Source of the DNA: Tetrastigma voinierianum
Taxonomy: Eukaryota; Streptophyta; Magnoliopsida; Vitales; Vitaceae
NCBI GenBank assembly: GCA_016808115.1
Contig: JAEQBH010003956.1
Location: 62,001-126,000 of the forward strand
Length of the DNA: 64,000 nucleotides
Direction: 5' to 3'
The stretch's first letter is position 1. Every line of letters starts with the position of its first letter. Made by a program: the position numbers and the translations under genes. Below the pieces are notes generated by a model. It was given only the letters and a program-made list of their open reading frames with translations, was not told the origin of the DNA and ran no database searches. This document shows positions 11,621 through 22,800 of the stretch, piece after piece.

Positions 11621-14600
11621 TATGTAGCAGAACAAGATGTCGAGTGGGTAGTGGACTTGACAACATCATACTATTGTGTCCCTAAAAGGGAATATTTCCC
11701 AACATACAAACCAGGAGACTTTGGCACAATGAAAATGGGAAACGAAAGTGTTTCCCATATAGCTGGGATTGGTGACATGTACATACTAACAAGTATGGGG
11801 TGCACATTAACGTTGGAAAGATACAAACACATTCCAAACTTGGCGCCTAAATTTGATTTCAAATATGCTAAAGAATGATGGATATAACCACTTTATCAAG
11901 AGGTGAAATTGGAAGCTCACTATGAACAAACATTGGTGGTGGCACTACAAATTATGTTGTTCGCTGTAATAAGATAATAAGTGAAGGTGTGCGTGAGGAC
12001 AACCAGCAGCTTGATGATACTTCAGATTTGTAGCACATGGGAGTTTGTGAAGGGGTTACAACTGATACAACAATCCCCATTCCATGGCTAAAGACAAATC
12101 ATCAAATCCTTATGATCATTGCTTATTTAAAAGCAACATGTAGTATCATTCCAAAAGAAATCCACTAAAAAATTAGAGAAATTGGTATTAGTATATTATG
12201 ATGTTTGCGGACCCATGGAGGTAGATTGCTAGGTCATAGCAAATACTTTGTTATTTTCATTGACGACGCTTCACGAAAGACATATGTATACCTGTTTCAT
12301 ACAAAAGGTCAAGTATTCCAATATTTTCAGAAATTTCAAGCCATGGTGGAGAGAGAGTAAACGGAAACTCGGCGACTCAACTGAAAGAATACAGAGAATA
12401 CATCTCTAGGGAGTTCAAAGAATATTGCTTCAAACATTAAATCAGACACAAGAAGATGGTTCCTGGTACACCACAACACAACAATGTTGTAGAGAGGATG
12501 AATCGAACCATTGTGGAAAAAGTTTGGTGCATGTTAAAATTGGCTAAAATTCCTAAGTCATTTTCTGGTGAAATTGTTAACACTACAGTCTACTTGATCA
12601 ACAGATCACCATCGGTTCCTTTGAACTTTGATATTCTCAAAGAGTTTGACAGGAAAAGATGTTCATACTTCACTTATGTTTCGACGAAACATTCAAGGCG
12701 CATGTACCAAAGGAGCAAAGATCAAAACTTGATGATAAAGTAATCTCGCATCTTCATCTGAGCAGCGGAGATGAGGAGTTCGCTACAAGCTAAGTGGTGT
12801 ACCTGGGAGCAAAGATAGTTAGAAGTAGAGACGTCGTGTTTCATGAACACGAAATCATTGAAGATATGGAGAAAAATGTGAGTAGTGCAAAACTCACATA
12901 TAAAGGTGTTGCAGATGTGATACCTAGACAAACTTCATCAGAAAGTGCCACTAATGAAGCAGAGATGTCTGAATCATAACTATATGGAACCAAGAACCAT
13001 GCGGAAGAAAGTGGTAGATGATAAGTGATAATGGAAGTGTTGATCAAGGAGCAATCCTCCACTAGAAGAAGGACCTCAATTGAGACGGACAACCAGAGAA
13101 CGCCGACCATCTACAAGGTATCCAAGTTCGGGAGTATATTCTAATCATTATGGGAGCTTGAAAGCTCAAAGAAGGCGCCTTCATAAAGATAAAGATTGCT
13201 GTCAAAAGCCATGCAAGAATAGAGATGAATTTCATGGAAAATGATACCTTCGAGTTGATAGAGCTACCAAAAGGGAGAAAAACACTCAAGAATAAATGGG
13301 TGTTTAAACTAAAGAATGACGACGAGAAGCTATTGAAGTACAAGGCTCATCTAGTGGTGAAAGGTTTTGGTCAAAAGCAAGGTATTGACTTTGATGAAAT
13401 CTTTTCACCTGTTGTGAAAATGTGTTCCACCCCGAAGCTCTAGGACAGCTAGTATGAATCTCGAATTTGAGCAACTCAATGTTAAGACTACATTTCTGCA
13501 TGATCTTGATGAAGAGATCTTTATGGAGTAACCAAAAGGCTTCAAAGTGAAAGGGAAGGAGAACATGGTCTGCAAGTTAAAGAAAAGTCTATATGGACTT
13601 AAATAGGCGCCATGACAATGGTATAAGAAATTTGACTATTTCCTTATGAGTCAAGAGTACAAAAGGACAATTGTAGATCCTTGTGTTTATGTTCAGAGAT
13701 TCCCTGATGATAAATTCATCATTCTCTTGTTATATGTCAGATGATATGTCAAGTAGTGGGTCAGGATGCCGATATGATCCAAACCCTGAAAAGGGAATTG
13801 TCAAAGACGTTTGACATGAAGGATTTGAGCAGTACAAATCGTATCTTGGGAATGGAGATTCTATGAGATAGGAAGGCATATAAACTAGGGTTGTCATAGG
13901 AAAGATATATTGAACGGATGTTGGCAAGGTTCAATATGAAAAATTCAAAGTTAGTTTCTACACCAATTTACTCGGTCATTTCTGCCGAAAGTAAGAGGCT
14001 CGTCCATCTACAGAAAGAAAAAGCAAAATGTCACTATTCCATACTCATCGATAGTTGGGAAGTTTGGTGTGTGGCGTTATGGTGTGTACTGCCCAGATAT
14101 ATCTCATGTATCGGGAGTTGTGCGCATTCCTAACAAATCCCTGCAGCTAATAATCGGGAGGTAGTGGAAATGGATATTCAGATATCTCAGAGGTACCTCA
14201 AAGGTATGTTTAAGCTTTGGGGAATCAGAACCATTTCTTAAAAGTTATACAGATTCTGATAGGACTGGAGACCTAGATTGTACAAAATCTACTTCTAGGT
14301 ACTTATTTACATTTGCAGGGGGAGCTTTATCATGACATTCAAAACTACAAAAGTGAGTTTCACTATCTACTACGTACATAATATATTGCAAATCATAGTT
14401 GAAAAGAGATGCTATGGATGAAGCGCTTCTTTCCAAGAATTAGATTTAAACAGAGACTAGCAGTGCCATCACATAGTCGGAAAAGGAGCATAGACTTAAG
14501 CAAGAACACTATGTATCATGGAAGGACGAAAACACATAAATGTGAGATATCATTGGATCAGGAAGACTATTGAAGAACAACTGTTCCATATAAGAAAGAT

Positions 14601-14740
14601 CCACATTTATGAGAATACTCTTGATATGATGGCGAAGGTCATCACAAAAGAAAAACTGGCACGATGTATCAAGAACACGAGCATGAGCTCCTACTAAGGA
14701 GTCAAGAAGACTCCCACCTTCATTTGTTTGTTGCATGGAT
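11613..14740 (+). pseudogene. copia pol (broken): protease, integrase, RT, RNase H
   Basis: The copia order is readable in pieces. Protease at 11,636-11,878 reads WVVDLTTS, where the family active site has D-S/T-A, so it is mutated. Integrase covers about 12,200-12,740, with DVCGPMEV, FIDDASRK and TPQHNNVVERMNR; the central aspartate segment is shifted out of frame. The integrase tail VIRSRDVVFHE-type words are at 12,815-12,860. RT begins at 13,225 with KWVFKLK and GIDFDEIFSPVVKM, then continues in other frames; the YVDD box near 13,730 is damaged. RNase H remnants with DLSKN and MYHGRTK lie near 14,500. Order and wording match the Tnt1/Tork lineage. Confidence 0.85.
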
Positions 14741-14742
14741 CT

Positions 14743-14755
14743 GGAGGGGGAGATT
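14743..14755 (+). promoter_or_regulatory. Polypurine tract of the copia element
   Basis: GGAGGGGGAGATT immediately precedes the 3' LTR, in the position and composition expected for the plus-strand primer. Confidence 0.85.
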
Positions 14756-15569
14756 TGTGGGGTCTAGCCCCATTAATTAATGCTGCAACAGTAGCCTTTT
14801 CAATACAAAAAATGTTCTCCACCTTGCCACCACGTCACTTGGTTTGGTTCATATATGGATGAGAATTGGCCTTTGTTTCAGCTAATGAAGTTGGTTTCCA
14901 TTTCAACCAATGGAGTCCATCCAAGGATCAAACCCTTGCCTACAAACAGGCTTCAAGGAATTACAACAAAAGAGAAAGAGTTTCAGAGATCATTTTTTCA
15001 ATCACCGAGAGTTGAAAGGATAAGTGTGAAACAGTTGGGGTTATCACACCGATGGTAGCTGGCAGCAAACATAAGATCTATGAAAGAGTAGAAGATGTAT
15101 AGTTAAAATTGAGAGGATTGTGAACATATCCCTGCCACTGGATATTCGCGCGCTTTTTTCTTATAGTAAATTATTTTCTAGGATTTGCCCCGTGGATGTT
15201 TCCCTCATTAGTTTTACCACGTTATATCGGGTGTCATTATTATCTTCCATTCTTATTCTCTGCAGATTGGTTTAGTCATCCATCTACACTTTCATTTCCC
15301 GAAGGTTGGCATAGCCACCCATCTGTTGCTTTTATTATGTGGATCGATTTAGCCTCCCAAACTGCTTATTTACATTTCTGTGGATTGACACAGCCACCCG
15401 ACTTATTATAATTTCGAGGATTGGCATTGCCATTTGCCACCCAAGTGTTCATTTGATTTCCATTGGATTGGCGTTACCACCCAATTGTCGTTAACAATTA
15501 CAGTGGATTGGCAAAGCCATCCAAATATTACTTCTTGTAATATTTCATAGGTCACTCACAATCCCAACA
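14756..15569 (+). repeat. 3' LTR of the copia element
   Basis: It starts TGTGGGG and ends CCCAACA, the usual TG...CA form with imperfect terminal inversion. It is collinear with 6,524-7,323. It contains the same ~39-bp palindromic repeats, from about 15,265 to 15,520. Confidence 0.88.
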
Positions 15570-17317
15570 GGTTTACACATCTAATTTTTTTTAGTATACT
15601 CTAGTTTTAAGATAGTAAATTGTCTTCATTGAAACTTGAACCCGGGACCTCTCCTCCTTATGCCCTTTGTCTGTTTTAATTGTAAACGTTCTACCACTTA
15701 GTTAGACATAATGGACAGGTTTTATAGAAAATTTTGAGCAACTTGAGGACACAAATGTCATATCACAGGGTTAATAACCCTTTACAGGTGATCAAATCAT
15801 AAAAATAGAGAGTAATTGATGGAAGAATTTAAATAAGTTTCCTGCTAAAAGGAAGTAAAATAAGGTTTTGGAGTTGAATGGGAGAATTTTAGGGATTGAA
15901 TAAAAAGTTAGGTCAAATTGAAAACGAGTCCCCAGCCCCTTCAAGGATTGTCTAGACTTGTTAGATACCAAGGTTTTCAGACTGTCTTTTTCTCCAGACG
16001 AATTAAATAAATACTTTCTGATTTTTTTATCGGATAAATTGTCAATTTCATATTTCATATCATACTCTATCTTTCAACAATTTCATTAATAGATCTATGA
16101 GTATTGTCACTATTTGTTTTTTATTCTTTCAAAATGTTCTCTTTGATTCCCAAACTACAAAGAAAATTTTAAAAAATGGGAAGAAAAATCATTTTCTTAT
16201 ATTTAGTTTATCATTAAGGAAGGAAATTAATTAAAACATCATGTAATTTTAGATCCTTGAATCCTTATATAAAAGAATCCAACATAAGTAAAAAAGAACT
16301 TTTAAAAACTGAAAAATTAAATTTATAAAAAAAGAGCAAATGTGTACTAAATGGAAGCCACAAACGTGGAATCGCAAGAGCAAGTGAAAACTGTTTGATG
16401 AATGCCATGAACGATTCCCTTTTCTTTTTCTATAGTTAATCATTTTCTTTTTCTATATTTAATCACTTTGCAATACAACGTTGTTGTTGTTGTACTTGAT
16501 CCTTTTTTATACCCCGCCCAATGCTATACTTGGTCTCTTTTTAAACCTCGCCCAACACTTCACCACTTAGTCCTTTTTCTATACCTCGCCCAACATTCAA
16601 CTACTAGTATAGTTAAATAAAAGTTTCAAGCCAAGTTATTAGGCATAAGTTATGTCTATAACTTATGTCTAAGTCGGTCGATCACGTGCTTGATCGCTTA
16701 CTAGTCTTATAGAGTTTGCACATGATAATTGGTGAAGTGTGCAACTATCAACTACTACCACCTTTCCTCCCATTCCTCTACATCATTTATTGATTGATTG
16801 CATAATCATCCCTTCATTGAACTTCAAAATGGTGAAGAAGGTTGGTTCCAGCTTTGATGGACGTTGATAAGAGGTTGGTTCTCATTCAACCTCGCTTATC
16901 CAATTTTAAAGACTATCTGATATATAATAATGAAATTTTCAGTTCATCCAAATTTAAAGAATTCTATGACAATTTTACGAATGAATTAATTACATGAGAA
17001 TTCAAGATACAACGTTATATCTAGTTATTTGTTAGGGTGAGATTACCCAATGATTATTAGTTCGAGTTCCCTTAAGATTATTGAAGGTTTATCTTACCAT
17101 TAACTTCAAATACCTATAAGATTAATCTAGATATATGCAAACTAGCTCGAACATCCACGATTATAAAATAATAATAATAACCACCACCCCAAGCTCATAA
17201 TTTGGTTCTGAAGATTTGAAATCAAAATTCAAACATTTGGCATCCTCTTAGTAATCGTATAGAAACAACCTGTGTTATTCTCCTGTGAGAGCTGAGAATA
17301 TCAAAGCATTGGTGAAC
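15570..17317. other. Intergenic DNA with repeat fragments
   Basis: 15,575-15,725 is a diverged copy of the block at 6,330-6,505; read on the minus strand it has box-B-like GGGTTCAAGTT and box-A-like GTGGTAGAACG words, so it may be an old SINE. 15,840-15,910 matches the ~346-bp repeat left of the copia element. A short tandem repeat lies at 16,494-16,605. No gene is supported. Confidence 0.5.
16494..16605. repeat. Short tandem repeat, three ~37-bp units
   Basis: Three imperfect copies of a unit reading roughly ACTTRGTCCTTTTT, then TATACCTCGCCCAACA. The CGCCCAA core lies near 16,516, 16,550 and 16,586. Confidence 0.6.
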
Positions 17318-17545
17318 TTGTACAGAACAATTTATTTATTTAGATAGGATTTGTTTTATTATTATTATTATTTTATAATCATGGGTGTCAAATCCAACTT
17401 ACATGCACCTCAACTAATTTAATAGGACATCGAAGTTAATAAACCTCCACTGGTTCTAAGGGATCTCTAACAGGTGATTATTAAAAAGCAAATCCAAAAT
17501 TGGACCGATTGAACTACCCTCAGGGTTTTGTACAGAACAATTTAT
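17318..17545 (-). mobile_element. tRNA-derived SINE with 18-bp target duplication
   Basis: The insert 17,336-17,527 is flanked by identical copies of TTGTACAGAACAATTTAT (17,318-17,335 and 17,528-17,545). Read on the minus strand it starts with a pol III box-A-like word TAGTTCAATCGG and ends in a simple ATAATAATAAT-type tail. The 192-bp length, the long target duplication made by LINE machinery and the tail are the SINE hallmarks. Box B is diverged. The exact SINE family is not identified. Confidence 0.82.
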
Positions 17546-19783
17546 AATCTTGTAGTTTTAATAAGAATATACAAGTGGGAAAAGACTCCCATATAATAGA
17601 ACGATTACTTGTTACATGTACTTTTAATACAGCATTGAGGAAGGTTGGCTAAGATGGAATGTCTTAACACTGCACACCTACAGAAAGTAAAGAATAAATA
17701 AATAATTTGGTAGCTTATTGGATGTGACAAATCACCATCCTTTGATTTTCTCTCAATCATCCTATCCATAACACTTCATCAGAGTCGGTATTTTATCCAC
17801 TTTCTTCCACATGGCTAACCTAACAGTTTCCCACATTAACAGGAAATAACGAGGTATAGAAAAAAATTCAACTATGAAAAATCACACATAATACTCAAAT
17901 AATTAAAAACAACTGTTTAATGAAAGACATGGGTGAATGGGTGTTACACGTGTAAAGAGGATATAGCCAAACAAAAGAGACACAAAATGAATTGAACAAA
18001 GCATTGTAGCACACAAAACAACAAAGCAAGTTTGCTCTATTTGACTCCGAAAACAGTAAATTCAAAGTTCAAACAAATTTTGCAAGAATCTTTTGTCAGG
18101 AGAACCAAACACAAGGACTGTACGACTATTGAAGAATCAAACCCCACGCCCAAGCATGTCCTGTTCTTGGTCTATCACAATAAGAAGGAAATTCACGTTT
18201 AAGATAACGAACAAGAGAGAGAGAGAGGATGCTTCCGGAAATATGAACAGATTCAAAATCGACTGCTCTAACAATATGAAACCGACATTCTTTCTAATAT
18301 CAACCATGTCCATGACTAATCCCACAAAATACAATCAGCTATTCTTTGGTCTATAATCTGGGAAAAGTATTTTTAAGTGTTCTGATTGGACTTAAAAGTT
18401 AAAACAACCATCACAACCACAACTCTTTTATCCCCTTCGATAAAAGATGGAATAGTAACTCCAAAAAGGAGAAACACACACACAGAGGCATATGCACAAT
18501 TAAAAGAAGAAAAAAAGATCTAAACCCCCAATCAAGATTATTAAGGCCAGCAAGGTTTAGAAACAGCCAAACCTAAACTCTAGACTTATCTGGATAAATC
18601 AGAATAAAGTAAAATAGAAATAATAAAAACAAAACCTTCAAACAGTGTCCAACTGCAAGAGATATGATACACAGGTGGGAAATATACAAAGGCATCAGAG
18701 TCACAGAAATGCTTACATGCTAATGGGCTTGCAGGAATGACCATTTCTTTTACAGAGCTACCCACTATCCGACATTGAAATGTGCTGGAAAACATGCATT
18801 GAAATCTGTCTTACTCTAGTTGCTTTATCCATGTTCTCATAAGATTAATGAGGAAAAGAACAGAAAACTAAAACCAAAAATAAAAAATAAAAAACAAAAG
18901 AGAGATACTTTTTCAGCTAAACCAAAAAAAAAAATCCACATTTGATTGTTAATATCGGTTCTCTATGGAATATTGCTAAGGAAACCAAATTTTCCGGATA
19001 AAACTCCTTGAGCCCTCATTTGATCCAAACTAGGAAATAGCAGGGGTTCAGAATACATTTTTCTTGATGAGCAAAAGTATATTTTTAATCCTAAAACGGA
19101 GTTCTCAAAATATAAAAGATCAGAACCTCACCTGATCCAAATCTAGGAAAACGCATGTATTCAGAATAATCTTTTTTTAAACGAGCAACAGTCTGTTTTT
19201 ATAAAAGTTTTAAAGAATCTTGCTTTGTAGGACATATAAAAAATCATACAAAACAAAATTCTTCAAACAAAAAAGACTACATGAGTTATAAAAAATGAAT
19301 TAATTAGAGAAGTAAGCATAAATAAGAAAGAATGACAACAAATGAGGGTATCAAAGTTAATCAAGAGATACGTACACAATCCTCATATTGTATATACTGA
19401 GGATAACAACAATATCAACAAGATGACAAGTTAAATAAATATAGCATTCATACAGGCATCCATATGAAATAATAGAACAGATGGTAGACTAAACACTATC
19501 GGATACAAAATTGTCTTAACAGATTGCAAACTTGGAATGTGATTCACATGCCACAACAATCCAAAAGTATATATTAAGCATTTAAGGTTCTTATTGTTGA
19601 ATCAAGTTTGTTCCAGGGCCATGTGTAGGGCAGATGGAATAGAAACATCATTTCTTATCATCTCATACAGTTTAAAAGTTGCATCAAGTAGTCAATACAA
19701 AACTCAATTCACTTACCAATCACTGAACTTGATATGGAACTACGGCTCAATTCAAAATAGATCCTCAAATGTAAGAGCGTGCT
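17546..19783. other. Intergenic DNA, 3' side of PRP3
   Basis: AT-rich DNA with no recognisable domain on either strand. A diverged direct repeat of about 113 bp starts at TGATCCAAA near 19,021 and again near 19,133 (both followed by a TTCAGAATA block). The short frames here (18,093-18,795, 19,594-19,791) have no family resemblance. Confidence 0.4.
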
Positions 19784-19789
19784 TTTATT
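19784..19789 (-). terminator. Candidate polyadenylation signal of PRP3
   Basis: Minus-strand AATAAA lies 17 bp past the PRP3 stop codon. Position is plausible, though close to the stop. Confidence 0.35.
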
Positions 19790-19805
19790 AAAGCATCTTG
19801 TTGAA

Positions 19806-22800
19806 TTATATTTGGTCATCTGAGAAGTTAACAACAGCAAGATCCCAATAGTGACCCACACCAGCATCAGAAAAACTTTCCGGCCAGAAGCCTGGTCCCC
19901 GTAATTGCGTGGAAAAATTGAACCTGTTGAAGCTAGGTTTAATGTACACTTCCTCGCCATACTAATGGCCAAACTGTTGAGAGGCTTCATTTTCATCTCC
20001 ACTTCATCTTCATTTTCAGAAGGTTGCCCAGTTTATACGCCTCAAGCATAAGCTTCCCATACTCTTTGATGGGTTTGTTCTTAATCTTCAAATAATCACA
20101 ACACTAATACCATCTGAAATCACAGCACATCCAGTCAAACGGTTTTCTTGGGCATTAATGTCAACCTTAAAGCGGGTCTGGGGGTGTGAAAGGTCATTAA
20201 TCTTGTACACTGAAACTATAGTCTCCAGTGCATTTGGGTCATCAAAGTTTCTTTCTTCTTTCACACGGCGCTCAGCAGGAGGAGCTGGCGCATGCATATT
20301 CCTGTCAACATGAGCTGAGTTCTCACGCCATACAGCTGCAATCTCGACCTTACTTCAAGCCTTGTGGGATCTTGGGTTACTTCAGAGCCAAGAACTTCAT
20401 GAGATTGCCCATCTTAACTTTTGGTTTTGGGGTCTAATGAGGCCTTGGCCTGATCAGCTTTGTCTATCTTTCTCCCTTGCCAGGCGTCTGAGACGGAGTT
20501 TCTTCTGCCCTTCTTGGTTAGCTTTAGGCTGAGGTGGGGTGGAGCAGGTTCAGCAGGAGGTTCAATAGGACGCGGTGTTCCACGTATATGGTGATCTTGT
20601 CCATTCAGTTTGTCTTCAGTTATACCATCATTGATATCACCATAAGTACCAGAATGCAAAAAGGGCAAGTCCCTGATTAATTCACAAAAGCATATTTAGA
20701 ATCATGCTATAACATGCTACAGTCACAAAACCCAATAATGAAAAAAACCAAGGGAGGACGGGAGGAAGAAAAAATACTAGTTTTAAGTGGGTGATTCATA
20801 AACCAACTTAATAACTTAACTTAATTCATTAAGTAAATTAAGTATGTTTGGAAAAATAACTTAATGGTATGAATTTTAACGTCTAAAACAATTTTAGTAC
20901 AAGTGAAACAATTAACCCCTTTAAGTCCATATCTTCATTTTACATTTTCACCTTATTTCTCCTAAGTACTGCCACAATTTTTTTGTCCCAGGTGGCTCCA
21001 TTGCTACTTAACTTCCTTGCCCCATAAATTCCTTATAAAGATAAAACATATTGATTTGATGACTTAGAGTATTTTGAGTTAGTTTCTATCAAACAACCAC
21101 ACTTATTGGTAATAATTAAGTAATAAGTTTTAAGTCAACTTCTAAGTACAGAACATCCTTGAATCAGTAAACATGAAGAATTACACCAGGTGTATGTTGG
21201 TGTGTGGCTACAAAACTTTTAACATAGCAGAACAGAGGCCAGGCAGATCTTATTTTAAGAAACAAAGATCATCCAGGTTTGATTCAAAAAGTGCGGCCGC
21301 AGGGCTACAAAACTTTTAACATAGCAGAAGAGAGGCCTGGGCCACCTGGCAGATCTTATTTCAAGAAACAAAGATCATCCAGGTTTGGTTTAAACAAGTT
21401 GATAAGATTTGCACTTTCCATACAACCCTGATAAAACCATACAGTCCATACTAATTGACTACAGACAAGGGATCCTCTCAATGAGCAACCACCCAGCATA
21501 GTCTATGAAATAACCAATTCCTTTTTTGATCACTCATATAGAAGGCAATATCAACTTACCACCATTCAACTTCAGGAATTTGGTCCTTTGGCTTTTCTTT
21601 AATGATAACTCTCTCTGATACCTCTATCAAATTTGGATTTATATCAGGTCTGTCTGGCTCTTGCCAGCTGTGCTTGCTTTGCCTAGCTTTTGCCAGCTTC
21701 TCCAAATTAATTTGAAAAAGCATATGCTGCTGAATAATTTAAAAAACAGTTGCACAATTGATAGGAGAGATCATGAGGGAAACAAATGGCTTCAAGAAAT
21801 ACCTTTAGCTTAATAATCTCTGTCTCTGACCATTTGCCTTCCTCCACAAACTGAAAATTCATCCTTAGGCCTCAAAAGCTTATTTTTATCACACCCATCC
21901 CTCAATCAAAATGGGGATTTGACCTGTCCACATCTAATCTAGGTTACAATTTGGAATGCATCCTTTTTCGCTTGTTGATGTTGACCTATGGGTTGAACAG
22001 AACAGAGCAAAAACACTAGCAACCCAGAAGGGTAAACAAAGATTAAGAAAACCCAAACAATAATAATGATTGATTTATGGAAGAAGTGATGATCGGGAGG
22101 ATGATACTGAGGATGGTGATGATGATGAAAACAAGATAAAAATAAAGCAAGGGAGCTGAAATTGTTCAGCTTAGGCATGTTAAATCCAGTCTATCTCCTG
22201 TCAATCATCCGCTAGCACATTCCATTATGATGACAGATTATGGATGATGATGACAAAAAGATAAACATGTAAAAGGAAAAAAATCAATCCAACCTCAGGG
22301 TGCTGAGATTGTTTAGCTTAGGTATTAATCACATTTCCACTGCTCATCAACCTCCCTACCTAGTGCATCCAAGCGGGAGTACAGGGCCTTTAGTATGTGC
22401 TCTGCTGACTGTAAACATCTGTTGGAAAATCTTCAACAGAAAATATGTTTTATAAGAGGATAAACTCTGGGTCCTGCGAAATCCCATCTTACGGCAAGCT
22501 CTTGAGCACAAGTATATTTAATGTTAAAAGGATGTAAGCCCAGCAAGAGCACCAAACACCACTTGCAGGAGGGAAACATATAGTTGCTTTGCAGCAAGCA
22601 GGTGCTGATGTGCTTGGTATTGACATTGGGACAGTCCCACCAGTAGAAGCAGTGCACAGATCAGGCAGTTTTTCAACACTAGAAGACGGCAATGTAACCT
22701 CTTCCTTACGTTTCACTAGTGGTTTACCAACTGAGCTTGAGCTAGCACCCTTGTTCAACTGCATGATCAAAGCTTAACCAATTCACAATAGGAACATACA

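Larger units (their letters stand above)
6519..15574 (+). mobile_element. Tnt1/Tork-like Ty1/copia LTR retrotransposon, decayed, with nested hAT
   Basis: Complete but decayed copia element. It has a 5' LTR, an initiator-Met primer site, gag with a CCHC knuckle, pol in the copia order protease-integrase-RT-RNase H, a polypurine tract and a 3' LTR. The flanks carry a possible 5-bp target duplication GGTTT (6,519-6,523 and 15,570-15,574). The first bases of the 5' LTR have diverged, so its left edge is uncertain by about 10 bp. Stops and frameshifts pervade gag and pol, so it is not autonomous. Gag and pol resemble the Tnt1/Tork lineage (my family-level recognition). A hAT transposon sits between gag and protease. 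Confidence 0.88.

Noticed and set aside
21293..21300. NotI-type octamer as proof of vector contamination
   Set aside because: Flanking DNA on both sides is PRP3 intron sequence and no vector-like sequence is seen; kept only as a junction oddity.
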